Assembly (NCBI GenBank): GCA_016721315.1 | Contig: JADKIL010000003.1 | Location: 744,001-808,000 of the forward strand | From: Candidatus Villigracilis vicinus | GTDB taxonomy: Bacteria > Chloroflexota > Anaerolineae > Anaerolineales > Villigracilaceae | DNA: 64,000 nt | Reading direction: 5' to 3' | Shown: one piece after another, positions 32,334 through 41,026 of the stretch | Layout: each line of letters starts with the position of its first letter | Position numbering within the stretch: the first letter of the stretch is position 1 | Program-made: the position numbers and the translations under genes | The notes under the pieces: generated by a model | Database searches by the model: none | The model's input: the letters and a program-made list of their open reading frames with translations, nothing else | Told to the model about the DNA's origin: nothing

Positions 32334-33115
32334 TCCTGCTCCAACGGTGGGATAACCCCATTCACCAGTTCTTCCACTTCTCCATCGTTCGGATGCATTT
32401 CCAGCCAGACCAGAAACTCTGTATTTCCCTTCGGACCCAGCAGGGTGGATCTCACCAAACCACGTACACCGAAGCCTTCTGCCTTTGCAAAGGTTAATAC
32501 ATCCACCAATACCTGCCTGTGAACTTCCGGGTCGCGGATGACACCATCGCCACGGGAGACCAGTTTTTTGCCTGCCTCGAACTGCGGTTTTATCAGAGCA
32601 ACGATCCCATGTGCTGCGTTCCATTTTTTTATGACCGGCAGTAACGTTTTCAGCGAAATGAACGAAGCATCCACGGTCACGAAGTCTATTTGTTCGGGCA
32701 GTGATTCCACGAAGCGTGCATTGGTCTCTTCCATCACCACTACGCGTGGGTCGTTGCGCAGCTTCCAGTGCAAAATGCCTTTCCCCACATCAATGGCATA
32801 GATTTTCACTGCACCATGCTGAAGCAGGCAGTCGCTAAAGCCGCCAGTGGATGCGCCGACATCGGCACAGGTGAAGCCGGTCACGTCAATGGCGAAGCGG
32901 GTCAGCGCGCCTTCGATCTTTTCACCACCGCGCGACACGTAGCGCGGACCAGTATCCACCGTCAGCACGGCATCAGGTTGAACCGTCACGGCAGGCTTGA
33001 GTGCGACCTGATCCGCGATGCGTACTTGCCCCGCCATGATGAGCGCCTGGGCTTTGGCACGTGAGTCAGCCAATCCTTTTTCCACTAGTAAAACATCCAA
33101 ACGAACTTTGGGCAT
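32330..33115 (-). CDS. tlyA: TlyA-family rRNA (cytidine-2'-O)-methyltransferase
   Basis: A 2'-O-methyltransferase acting on ribosomal RNA (261 residues). An N-terminal S4 RNA-binding domain (MPKVRLDVLLVEKGLADSRAKAQALIMAGQV) is followed by the FtsJ-like catalytic domain with VSRGGEKIEGAL, the SAM site TCADVGASTGGFSDCLLQ, and IALIKPQFEAG with the catalytic Lys. In mycobacteria the orthologue confers capreomycin sensitivity. The start lies six bases behind TACAAT, giving a leaderless transcript. Confidence 0.93.
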   Translation of the reverse strand: MPKVRLDVLLVEKGLADSRAKAQALIMAGQVRIADQVALKPAVTVQPDAVLTVDTGPRYVSRGGEKIEGALTRFAIDVTGFTCADVGASTGGFSDCLLQHGAVKIYAIDVGKGILHWKLRNDPRVVVMEETNARFVESLPEQIDFVTVDASFISLKTLLPVIKKWNAAHGIVALIKPQFEAGKKLVSRGDGVIRDPEVHRQVLVDVLTFAKAEGFGVRGLVRSTLLGPKGNTEFLVWLEMHPNDGEVEELVNGVIPPLEQE

Positions 33116-33121
33116 GAAAAT

Positions 33122-33150
33122 ATTGTATCAGGTAAAATAAGGCATGTTAA
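33122..33150 (-). promoter_or_regulatory. tlyA promoter, leaderless, overlapping the ubiA-family gene start
   Basis: On the minus strand: TTAACA (33150-33145), 17-base spacer, TACAAT (33127-33122), six bases, ATG 33115. The -35 hexamer lies inside the first codons of the divergent gene. Confidence 0.65.
33133..33138 (+). promoter_or_regulatory. -10 box of the prenyltransferase operon, leaderless
   Basis: TAAAAT is followed by AAGGC and the ATG at 33144. Only 28 bases separate the two divergent start codons, so the two promoters interleave. Confidence 0.5.
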
Positions 33151-34013
33151 TTGCCCTGTTTAAAACCATGCGTCCACGCCAATGGACGAAGAATGTTTTC
33201 ATCTTTGCGGCGCTGGTCTTCGACAAGCAACTGCTGGTCGTTGATTCCTTTTTACGAACCCTGGCGGGTTTTGCGCTTTTCTGCCTTATTTCTTCGAGTG
33301 TGTATATCTTCAACGACCTTTCTGATGTGGAAGCCGACCGCCAGCACCCTGAGAAGAAGAATCGCCCGATCGCTTCTGGAAAATTACCCGTGGGTGTTGC
33401 CTGGGCTGCCGGGATAATGATCGTGATCGCTACGGTCGCCTTGGCGTACTGGCTTGCGCCTGCCTTCTGTGCCGTGATCGTTGCGTATTTTGTTCTCAAC
33501 CTTGCCTATACAAAGTGGCTCAAGCATATTCCGATTTTGGATGTACTGATCATCTCGGCTGGGTTCGTCCTGCGTGTGGGGGCGGGGGTTACGCTCATTC
33601 ATGTTGAGCGGTTTTCACCCTGGCTTTATATCGTCATGTCTTTGCTTTCGCTCTTTCTTGGTTTTGGAAAACGCCGCGCCGAACTTGCCTTGCTCGCTCA
33701 TGGTGCAGGCTCGCACCGCAAAGTGCTGGATGGTTACACCCTGCCGCTGCTTGACCAATACATCATGATCGTTTCGGGCACGACCATTGTGGCGTATTCG
33801 CTTTATACCTTTTCTGCGCCCAATGTGCCTGAAAATCATTCCATGATGCTCACCATTCCGTTCGTGGTGTACACCATTTTTCGCTACCTTTACCTGATTG
33901 AGGTTAAACATGCAGGCGGCGCGCCGGAGGAAGTATTACTCTCCGACCGTCCGTTCCAGCTTGCCATGTTCTTTTGGGCAGTGACCGTTCTCGCCATCTT
34001 TTACTTTTCATGA
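33144..34013 (+). CDS. UbiA-family prenyltransferase (decaprenyl-phosphate phosphoribosyltransferase type)
   Basis: A membrane enzyme (289 residues, about nine helices) of the branch that transfers phosphoribose to polyprenyl phosphate. MRPRQWTKNVFIFAALVFDK opens the protein. The first Asp-rich motif is FNDLSDVEADRQHPEKKNRP, followed by IASG, which is characteristic of DPPR synthases. A second motif is expected near LAYTKWLKHIPILDVL. Its product feeds arabinofuranose or related ribosyl donors in the cell envelope. It overlaps the mevalonate kinase gene (ATGA), linking polyprenyl supply and use. Confidence 0.88.
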   Translation: MLIALFKTMRPRQWTKNVFIFAALVFDKQLLVVDSFLRTLAGFALFCLISSSVYIFNDLSDVEADRQHPEKKNRPIASGKLPVGVAWAAGIMIVIATVALAYWLAPAFCAVIVAYFVLNLAYTKWLKHIPILDVLIISAGFVLRVGAGVTLIHVERFSPWLYIVMSLLSLFLGFGKRRAELALLAHGAGSHRKVLDGYTLPLLDQYIMIVSGTTIVAYSLYTFSAPNVPENHSMMLTIPFVVYTIFRYLYLIEVKHAGGAPEEVLLSDRPFQLAMFFWAVTVLAIFYFS

Positions 34014-34933
34014 AAGCCACTGCACCTGGTAAGATCATCCTGTTTGGCGAACATGCTGTGGTGTATAACCGCCCGGCACTTGCCGTACCTGTGGAGCAAG
34101 TTCATGTGGACGTGGATGTTCTGGATGCAAATGAGCCTGGTGTATGGATCCATGCGCCGGTCATTAACTTGCAGGCGGAACTTTCCACGCTTCCATCTGA
34201 CCATCCAATTGGTTCGGTGATCCTGAAAGTTTTTCAGCATCTCGGCATTTCAACATTCCCCAATATTTCCATCATCATCAACTCGACCATTCCTGTTGCC
34301 GCGGGGCTTGGTTCCGGTGCGGCTGTTTCGGTTGCCTTGGTTCGGGCTCTTTCTTCTTTTATGTCGCTTTCGTTGACCAATGAGCAAGTTAATCAACTTG
34401 TTTTCGAGATCGAGAAACTTCACCACGGCACGCCTTCCGGTATCGACAATACGGTCATTACCTACAATATGCCGGTCTATTACATGAAAGACAAGCCCAT
34501 CGAAACCTTTAGATCTGGCAAGCCGTTTACCATTGTTGTCGGTGATACCGGCATTCCGGCGCCGACAAAGGAATCAGTGGGTGATGTGCGCCGTCTGTGG
34601 CTGAGGGACTCGAACCGTTTCGAGGTTATCTTCAACGAGATTGCGCAGATATCCCTGATCGCGCGCCGTTCCATTGAAAGCGGCAGACCCGAAATGCTGG
34701 GTGAGTTGATGGATCATAACCATGAATTCCTCCAACAAATGACAGTCTCTTCGCCGGAGTTGGATGTTCTCGTTTATGCAGCACGCAAGGCGGGGGCGCT
34801 CGGCGCCAAACTCAGCGGCGGCGGACGCGGCGGTAATATGATCGCATTGGTGGACCCAGCCTTGGCGGAGTCGGTGGCGGAGGGTCTTATGTCCGCTGGC
34901 GCAAAACGTACCATCATTACCGAGATCAAGTAG
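34010..34933 (+). CDS. mvk: Mevalonate kinase
   Basis: Phosphorylates mevalonate with ATP in the mevalonate route to isoprenoids (307 residues, GHMP kinase fold). KATAPGKIILFGEHAVVYNRPAL is the N-terminal motif. PVAAGLGSGAAVSVALVRAL is the ATP-binding loop, HHGTPSGIDNT the active-site Asp region, and AKLSGGGRGGNMIAL the C-terminal GHMP motif. The mevalonate route is patchily distributed in bacteria but known in Chloroflexota. The ATG at 34010 overlaps the upstream stop; an earlier in-frame ATG lies within the prenyltransferase. Confidence 0.93.
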   Translation: MKATAPGKIILFGEHAVVYNRPALAVPVEQVHVDVDVLDANEPGVWIHAPVINLQAELSTLPSDHPIGSVILKVFQHLGISTFPNISIIINSTIPVAAGLGSGAAVSVALVRALSSFMSLSLTNEQVNQLVFEIEKLHHGTPSGIDNTVITYNMPVYYMKDKPIETFRSGKPFTIVVGDTGIPAPTKESVGDVRRLWLRDSNRFEVIFNEIAQISLIARRSIESGRPEMLGELMDHNHEFLQQMTVSSPELDVLVYAARKAGALGAKLSGGGRGGNMIALVDPALAESVAEGLMSAGAKRTIITEIK

Positions 34934-34939
34934 TATAAA

Positions 34940-35551
34940 ATGCGTTCGAAATGGATTGTGTTGGTCCTGCCCTATTTCGCTGTTTGGGCGGGACTTTTCG
35001 TTCTTAAGAGCGCCTGGCTTGCGCTGACAGGTTTTCATTTGGCGATCTTGCTGACCTTGCTCTGGCTTCGCCAAGCGCTGCCTTTGGGTGTCTTTTTCAA
35101 GCCAGTCTCGTGGATGCGCGTCCTGCCGGGCGTGTTTCTCTGTGCCGCAAGCGGATTGGGCTTGTATCTGTTGTGGGATTTGTTTGGGGTAGTCCCTGAC
35201 CTGCCTGCACGACTTCAGGCTCTCGGGTTGACTGATTCCACCTGGGCAGGGTTCATTACTTATTTTTCGATCATCAATCCATTCTTTGAGGAATATTTCT
35301 GGCGGTGCCTATTGGGCTCTGAAACCAGCGGATTTTATTGGGGAGATGCCGCCTACGCGGCGTATCACATCATGATCGTATGGGATAAGGCACACCCCCT
35401 TTCGGTTGCGTTCATCTTTTTTGTTTTGGTCTTTATCGGTTGGTTCTGGCGACAGTTATATCGCAGGGATGCCAGTTTGCTCGCGCCGCTGCTGGGACAC
35501 ATGATCGCGGATCTTTCGATCTTGCTGGCGGTCTTCCGCATGGCAGGTTGA
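34940..35551 (+). CDS. CPBP (Abi) family intramembrane metalloprotease-like protein
   Basis: A polytopic protein (203 residues, about six helices) with the three CPBP motifs in order: NPFFEEYFWRCLLG (EExxxR), AAYAAYHIMIVW (His of motif 2) and LLGHMIADLSIL (HxxxD type). Relatives include prenyl-protein CAAX proteases and bacterial maturation or immunity proteins. The position just after mevalonate kinase, in a polyprenyl operon, is suggestive. The start lies six bases after the mvk stop. Confidence 0.82.
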   Translation: MRSKWIVLVLPYFAVWAGLFVLKSAWLALTGFHLAILLTLLWLRQALPLGVFFKPVSWMRVLPGVFLCAASGLGLYLLWDLFGVVPDLPARLQALGLTDSTWAGFITYFSIINPFFEEYFWRCLLGSETSGFYWGDAAYAAYHIMIVWDKAHPLSVAFIFFVLVFIGWFWRQLYRRDASLLAPLLGHMIADLSILLAVFRMAG

Positions 35552-35575
35552 TCGTATGAATGGAAACTTGTTGAT

Positions 35576-36342
35576 ATGAACATACTCGCTCTAAAATTGA
35601 TCCTTGCCCCGCTTATTATTGGCTCTGCCAGCCTTGCCGGACGTCGTTGGGGACCAGCCGTCAGCGGCTGGATCGTTGGTATGCCGCTGACTTCAGGTCC
35701 GGTCGTGTTTTTTCTGGCATTGAGCCATGGTGCGGTGTTTGCAGAAAATTCCATTCTGGGTGTGTTGAGCGGGGGAACATCCCTTGTGTTGTATGCGCTT
35801 ACGTACTCCTGGCTTGCCACCCGCTTTCGCTGGCAGGTTGCCATTGCGGGGAGTATCCTTGTCTTTTCGCTGAACACTCTTTATTTGCAGACGATCATCA
35901 TTCCTCTTTATATTGTGGTTCCCCTTGTCCTGCTGTTCAACTTTGCAGGGCTGAAGTTTATGCCGCAGGGTGCATTGGAGATGGGTGAAAGCAGGAAAAG
36001 TCAGTGGGATATTCCCGTGCGCATTTTGATCGGTACCAGTTTTATTTTGCTTCTAACCGGTATCGCGCCCTATATCGGTTCGCGCCTGACCGGGCTGCTG
36101 ACGACCATCCCACTTTATGTCACCATTCTGACTGTCTTTGCGCATCGTGACCATGGTTCTGCTGCGGCGGCACATGTTCTGCGCGGGTTGCTCTATGGGT
36201 TGTTTGCCTTTTTGGGCTTTTTCTGGTGTTGAGCTTGTTGATCGAAAAAACGAGCCTTGGGGTTTCGTTTGGGCTGGCAGCTTTGACGGCACTGGCAGTG
36301 CAGGGTTCCTCCCTTTTTATGTTGAGAAAAGTTCACGGCTAA
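35576..36342 (+). pseudogene. Membrane protein of unknown function, frame broken near 36215
   Basis: Frame 1 (35576-36232) encodes 218 residues with about six helices, beginning MNILALKLILAPLIIGSASL, and stops at GLFAFLGFFWC. The next frame then continues without a gap as LVLSLLIEKTSLGVSFGLAA, followed by LTALAVQGSSLFMLRKVHG and TAA at 36340-36342. This supplies a last helix and a basic tail. The join falls in a TTTTTGGGCTTTTTC stretch, where one extra T restores the frame. A homopolymer sequencing error is the likeliest cause; a true mutation or a -1 slip is possible. The intact protein would be about 255 residues. Family not recognised. Confidence 0.7.
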
Positions 36343-36380
36343 AAACAACGGGCTTGGTCAAAACCAAGCCCGTTGTTTTT
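36341..36380. terminator. Bidirectional terminator
   Basis: AAAAACAACGGGCTTGG pairs with CCAAGCCCGTTGTTTTT (17 bp) between the convergent membrane protein and MFS genes. Confidence 0.93.
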
Positions 36381-36381
36381 A

Positions 36382-37665
36382 TTACATGGATTTCGCACGT
36401 TCTGCCATTTGATTGCGCAGGTCATGCGAGTCTTTGTCGATGGTGAAGATCGCACCAAGATAGAAGATAAAACACAAGCCCCATGCCACTGTGCAGATGA
36501 GCAGAATGGCGGTCTTGAGATCGTACATATCCGCTATGACGCCGGTGATGATGGGGGCAAAAGCGGCGCCCGCATTTTCTATGAAATACTCCACGGCTTG
36601 CGCAGTGGAACGGACTTCCGGTACGGTCACATCGTAGACGGTGGCGGTCACGTTCGTGGCAGAAAGCGGCATGAAGATGGCTGTAAGACACATGAAGACG
36701 AAGAACTGGTTCTTTGCTTCAATGGGGGTGGTGATGGCAAGGTACATGAAAAGCGCACCCATCAGAACGCCGATACAAGAGACAATAATGCGTCCCTTAT
36801 TGGTACGTTTGAAGGCAAAGTCACCCAGTGCGCCGCCGATGAAGTATCCGCTGGCGAGGATCAGGATGACAGGCGCCATGGTAAAGAGAATGCCGTTTGC
36901 ATCGTAGCCGCGTTCCTTCTCAAGATAGGCAAAGAAAAAGAAGGTAATGACATTCCACGGGAACACCCCTGCGAATCCCTGTAAAAAGACGAACCACATG
37001 GTTTTCTTTTTGAATATTTCTTTGGCTTCTGCCCATGAGAACTTGAAGGTCTGCATCTCTGTCATGTTCTCGAACTCGGGCTCGGCTTTGCCGCGCGGCA
37101 TTTCTTTCACACCAAAAAAAATGAGAAGGGCAATGATCACCCCAAGTGAGCCGGTGATGTAGAACACAGAGCGCCACCCGCCAATGGCGGGTGCGACCAT
37201 GAGCGCAAGGATCATTCCCAATAAATAACCGAGAGGCTGCGCCAATTGTAGTATGCCGAAGATCTTTCCACGCTGTGTTGGTCCGAAATAATCGGCGATG
37301 AGAGTATATAGACCGGGGTAGGAAGAATCATCAATGCCGGTGGAGGCGCGTGTGGCGAGAAAACCGCCAAAGCTGCGTACAATGGCATTCAACCAGGTGG
37401 TGGCGCCCCATATGAACGATGCCAGCGAAAGTAATTTGGTGCGCGAATAACGGTCGTATAAATAACCCCAGATCGGATACAAGATCGTGGCGACGATCAA
37501 CGCGCCCGAATTTATCAGCCCCCATTGTTTATTATTGATATTGAAATCATTGCTGATCTGAACCTGCAGAGAGCCGATCATCAGTTTGTCGGTCTGATGC
37601 AGCAGCATGAAAAAAAAGAACACAGCAACGACGAACCAACGATACCTTGATTGTTCACTGGACAT
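36382..37665 (-). CDS. Major facilitator superfamily transporter (ACS/sugar-phosphate-like)
   Basis: A twelve-helix transporter (427 residues). RYRWFVVAVFFFFMLLHQTDK starts helix 1. GYLYDRYSRTKLLSL is the helix 2-3 signature, and STGIDDSSYPGLYTLIADYFGPTQRGKIFGI is the helix 4 region. A central acidic loop (about residues 200-225) separates the halves. The pattern is closest to anion:cation symporter or glycerol-phosphate-type members, but the substrate is unknown. GAGGTAG precedes the ATG. It is transcribed alone. Confidence 0.88.
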   Translation of the reverse strand: MSSEQSRYRWFVVAVFFFFMLLHQTDKLMIGSLQVQISNDFNINNKQWGLINSGALIVATILYPIWGYLYDRYSRTKLLSLASFIWGATTWLNAIVRSFGGFLATRASTGIDDSSYPGLYTLIADYFGPTQRGKIFGILQLAQPLGYLLGMILALMVAPAIGGWRSVFYITGSLGVIIALLIFFGVKEMPRGKAEPEFENMTEMQTFKFSWAEAKEIFKKKTMWFVFLQGFAGVFPWNVITFFFFAYLEKERGYDANGILFTMAPVILILASGYFIGGALGDFAFKRTNKGRIIVSCIGVLMGALFMYLAITTPIEAKNQFFVFMCLTAIFMPLSATNVTATVYDVTVPEVRSTAQAVEYFIENAGAAFAPIITGVIADMYDLKTAILLICTVAWGLCFIFYLGAIFTIDKDSHDLRNQMAERAKSM

Positions 37666-37717
37666 GACTACCTCGCGTGATTAGGATGCCCAAGTATCAC
37701 GTTTCAAGTAACAAGTG

Positions 37718-38941
37718 TCAAGAGTCCTGCGAATCTTCGGTGATGATCTCCTGCGCCAGAGCTTTCAACTCATCTGCATTTGAAACCTTCGATGCATCAA
37801 AATATTGTCCCAGCAGGTCCAACGGACTCAAACTGCTCACCACCTGCCCTTCATCAATGCGCACACGCGACTCGATCTGCGGGCGTTTGACAAAATGGAA
37901 CTCAAAGGCTTCTGCTGTATATTTTCGCAGGGCAGATTCGTCAATGAGGGCATCCCATTCTCTTGGATATTCCACCACCAGCCGGATGATCGCTTCGGGC
38001 ATTTCCTTTGGGCTGGGTAATGCCGCTTTGAGAGTCTCGGTCACGTTCTCGCTGGACTTTAGAACTGCGCGGCGGTCTATGAACCTTCTCACTCCTGTGA
38101 GTTGGATCCACTCTACTTCCGTATCCCGCCCTTTTTCCACATCGGCAACAACGAAGAAACGATCTTCCTTTGCTTCGCCAAAGTCCACCCGCTCTATGGA
38201 ACCTGGGTAGATCACCGGCGGCTGATGTCCTTCGTTCACATCCTGAGGCTTATGAATATGCCCCATTGCCACATAGCTTAATTTGGGGTTCTTCACCAAT
38301 GAACCGGTTAGCACCAGATCATTGCCCAACATGACGAGTCTTTCTCCGCCAAACTTTGCCCCTTCAATGGAGGCGTGGGCTGTCAACACGATCGGCAGAG
38401 CTGGGTCGCTTTCTTCGATCCAGCCGCTGATCAAGTCACCGATGTTTTCTTCGATGCGTGAGAACGCCTGTGTGGAATCCGTCTCGCCGGTGGCAGCCAT
38501 TAACCCTGAACGCGCCACCCATGGCATGGCAATGACTTGCAGAGGCAGCCCCCACAGGTCTTCTGGTGTGAGTAGTTGAGGGGCATCCAGCACTTTTACG
38601 AACGGCACATTCAGAGTCTTGAATTCTTGCAGAGCATGCGCACGCCCAATGGATGGGGAAATATCGTGGTTGCCCACCAATAGCAGCGTGGGTATCTTCG
38701 CCTGTGAAAGTTTCATGATGCGCCTGCCCCACTCGCGTTGAAAGGTCGGAGCCGGAGAACGATCTTTGTAGGCATCGCCCGCAAAGATGACCAGGTCCAC
38801 CTTGCGTTCGATGGCAGTATCCACGATCGTGTCGAGCGATTTGAGAAAATCCAACACACGCAGCGGCAGCCCGGAGACCGGGTCATGCCGTCCGTAGTTC
38901 GTCATATCGATATGGGCATCTGCAAAGTGTAATAGTTTCAT
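37718..38941 (-). CDS. SbcD-like DNA repair metallophosphoesterase
   Basis: A calcineurin-like nuclease subunit (407 residues). Metal motifs in order: LHFADAHIDMTNYG, IFAGDAYKDRSPAPTF, LLLVGNHDISPSI, LTAHASIEG and VAMGHIHKPQ. The C-terminal part (from about residue 275) is the SbcD/Mre11 capping region, ending in an acidic tail. The start is ATG 38941; the upstream open frame belongs to the preceding gene's region. The SbcC/Rad50 ATPase partner is not adjacent, which is unusual for this pair. It starts 14 bases after the C39-TPR gene and may share its transcript. Confidence 0.88.
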   Translation of the reverse strand: MKLLHFADAHIDMTNYGRHDPVSGLPLRVLDFLKSLDTIVDTAIERKVDLVIFAGDAYKDRSPAPTFQREWGRRIMKLSQAKIPTLLLVGNHDISPSIGRAHALQEFKTLNVPFVKVLDAPQLLTPEDLWGLPLQVIAMPWVARSGLMAATGETDSTQAFSRIEENIGDLISGWIEESDPALPIVLTAHASIEGAKFGGERLVMLGNDLVLTGSLVKNPKLSYVAMGHIHKPQDVNEGHQPPVIYPGSIERVDFGEAKEDRFFVVADVEKGRDTEVEWIQLTGVRRFIDRRAVLKSSENVTETLKAALPSPKEMPEAIIRLVVEYPREWDALIDESALRKYTAEAFEFHFVKRPQIESRVRIDEGQVVSSLSPLDLLGQYFDASKVSNADELKALAQEIITEDSQDS

Positions 38942-38954
38942 GGTGTAGTGTGGC

Positions 38955-40316
38955 TTATGGTTGCAATCCCAATTCTTGCAACGCCTGTACCGCCGGGAAC
39001 CAATCCGCATGGACTTGGAGTGCAGCACGATAATCTGCCACGGCGGCGTTGGTGTCGCCGATCATGGAATAGGCGCGCCCGCGCCAAAGCAGGGATTCTT
39101 CCAGAGTGGGCTTCGAGATGGTTTTTGTGAGGGTGGTGTTGGCGAGGTCGATCACATCCTGGTAACGCGCAGAGTAGTAATATGCAAAATAAGGACCCGT
39201 TTGATACCACATCATACGAAAGGGTCGGTTGCCTTTGGCTGTGTCCCATTTGGAATATTGATTGAACGCCTGGTCATAGGCGATGGCGGCATCAGCATAT
39301 TGATTCAGGATGACCTGACTGGTGCCTTTGTTGAAATAAACAAAGAACAAGTCGTTGCCTTTTAGTTCAGTAAGTTCTTGATTTGCGAGTTCGAGGGCGT
39401 GAGTGGCAGCCCAGGTCTCATCTTCCCAGGGACCGAGAAGGTTCAGCACCTCTGTTTCACGGTCGGCGGGATATACCACCATGAATAAATAGTTGAAGGA
39501 GCGCCAGCCATCTTGATATTCGTCATATTTGCTAAGCAGGTCTTTGCCGGGTTTTAGGTAGGCATCCTGCACAATGAATCCGCCGCGCGCATCGTCGTAG
39601 CCGGTGGTGAAGAGATAATGACCAAGCCAGTCGATCTTGCCGGTGTAATCGCGTTCGTAATAGCCTTTTTCTACAATAACGGGGAAACCTGCCGCGATAA
39701 GTCGTTTGAGCAGGTCCATGTCGCCGCCGTAGCGTGAAAGGGCGCGGTATTCCGTGGTCTGTATGTTGACGAAATCCACCAACTCGTAGGGCATCACGTT
39801 CTTGTCGGGCAGTCCGCGTTCGATGAATTCCAGGTTGAGGTTTGGCGAGCCGGGTTTTACCACTTTGGCAATGTCGTCACGGTCACCGCCCCAGCCCCAG
39901 AATTTCAATGCCATCGTTAAATTGGCAGGACCGCAATAGTTCCACCGTCCATGTTGGTCAACGTAGATAACGTCCGGCAGGATCGCTGTATCAGGCACGG
40001 GTGTCGTAGTGACCGTCGGCTTGACTGTGGGTCCCGCTTTTGGTGTAGATGTCGCCTTGGGAGTCAATGTCAACAGCATTTCAGCGCGGGCAGTTCCAAC
40101 TGCGGTTTCAATGGTTAATGGGTTCGGTTCACTGGGTTCAAAAACAGCTTCGCTGGGAGGGTTGAAGAAATAAACAATGCGTGTGCGCAGGAGTTCATAT
40201 TGTGTTGAGAGTCGGCTTCTCACGGGTGGCAGTAAGGCAATACCAACCCCTAGCACAATAATAACGATCACCGCCAAAATAAACCAACGCTTGTCGATAT
40301 TTTTCAATTTATTCAT
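38955..40316 (-). CDS. Membrane-anchored C39-like peptidase domain with TPR repeats
   Basis: A 453-residue extracytoplasmic protein. One N-terminal helix (about residues 11-30) is followed by a Thr/Pro linker (85-110). The papain-like Peptidase_C39_2 domain (about 113-290) has the nucleophile region GRWNYCGPANLTMAL and the His in WLGHYLFTTGYDD. The Asp/Asn is probably in GGFIVQDAYL. TPR-like helical repeats follow (about 310-453, ending NAAVADYRAALQVHADWFPAV). The architecture is frequent in Anaerolineae. It may trim peptides or peptidoglycan at the cell surface; the substrate is unknown. ATG lies seven bases behind TATAAT. Confidence 0.85.
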   Translation of the reverse strand: MNKLKNIDKRWFILAVIVIIVLGVGIALLPPVRSRLSTQYELLRTRIVYFFNPPSEAVFEPSEPNPLTIETAVGTARAEMLLTLTPKATSTPKAGPTVKPTVTTTPVPDTAILPDVIYVDQHGRWNYCGPANLTMALKFWGWGGDRDDIAKVVKPGSPNLNLEFIERGLPDKNVMPYELVDFVNIQTTEYRALSRYGGDMDLLKRLIAAGFPVIVEKGYYERDYTGKIDWLGHYLFTTGYDDARGGFIVQDAYLKPGKDLLSKYDEYQDGWRSFNYLFMVVYPADRETEVLNLLGPWEDETWAATHALELANQELTELKGNDLFFVYFNKGTSQVILNQYADAAIAYDQAFNQYSKWDTAKGNRPFRMMWYQTGPYFAYYYSARYQDVIDLANTTLTKTISKPTLEESLLWRGRAYSMIGDTNAAVADYRAALQVHADWFPAVQALQELGLQP

Positions 40317-40323
40317 ATAAAAG

Positions 40324-40329
40324 ATTATA
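40324..40329 (-). promoter_or_regulatory. -10 box of the C39-TPR gene, leaderless
   Basis: Minus-strand TATAAT, then CTTTTAT (seven bases), then the ATG at 40316. No ribosome site. Confidence 0.6.
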
Positions 40330-40488
40330 AAGCAAAACCCACGGCTCTTTCTTTGTGATGTATTTCATTTACAGTCTTTTTGAAGCATTCTCTAATAAAT
40401 CATTAATTTCATCCCCATAACCAATTCACATCGATTTCGACTTTTCTATGTAGACGGAAATTATCAATTCAGATAAAAGGAGTGTGAA

Positions 40489-41013
40489 ATGAGAAAAAGT
40501 ACTTTATTCATCTCGGCAATGTTGACCATGTTTCTAATGGCGACCATGTTTGGTGTGGCTTCGGCGTATCAAACCGTAGTGAAGAATGGCGGTATGAGTG
40601 TGTTCAACAGTCAGCCGCCCAAGCAGGTTGCATCACAATCTGTGGATGGGCAACTTGTGAATGTGCCGGTCGCCTCTTCAGAGCCGCAGGTGGTATCTCC
40701 TGATCAGGCCACGAACATTGCCGTTGATTTCCTTGGTGACCCGGGTGTGTATAGTGTGGAAGTTGTGAATTACGAGGGCGCTTCTGCTTATCTGGTCACG
40801 TTCAGTTCTGGTGATCTGGTGTATGTCAGTTCAACTGGGGTTGTGCTTACAAATAATAAAGTTCAGCCTGTGGTGGTAGTAGCGGCATCTAACGTTGGGG
40901 CGGGAGCGGGCTCTGGTACTAGCGGCTCAAACCAAGGTTCCAACTCTGGAAATTCTGGCGGCGATGAATCCAGTGAGCATGAAGGCGGCGAGCATGACGA
41001 GCACGATGATTAG
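40489..41013 (+). CDS. Secreted PepSY-like protein with a Ser/Gly/His/acidic tail
   Basis: First gene of a flavin/heme redox operon (174 residues). A signal peptide ends near GVASA. A PepSY-type beta domain (about residues 68-125) shows SPDQATNIAVDFLGDPGVYSVEV and VYVSSTGVVL. The tail is low-complexity Gly/Ser/Asn and ends EHEGGEHDEHDD, a His/Asp/Glu cluster that could bind metal. A good AAAGGAG ribosome site precedes the ATG. I see no S/T-G-A-[ST] flavinylation motif, so it may not itself be the ApbE substrate. Confidence 0.75.
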   Translation: MRKSTLFISAMLTMFLMATMFGVASAYQTVVKNGGMSVFNSQPPKQVASQSVDGQLVNVPVASSEPQVVSPDQATNIAVDFLGDPGVYSVEVVNYEGASAYLVTFSSGDLVYVSSTGVVLTNNKVQPVVVVAASNVGAGAGSGTSGSNQGSNSGNSGGDESSEHEGGEHDEHDD

Positions 41014-41026
41014 GAAGGATATCTAA

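Noticed and set aside
36373..36984. 203-codon plus-strand frame opposite the MFS gene
   Set aside because: Antisense to a clear twelve-helix transporter; acidic, His-rich shadow composition.
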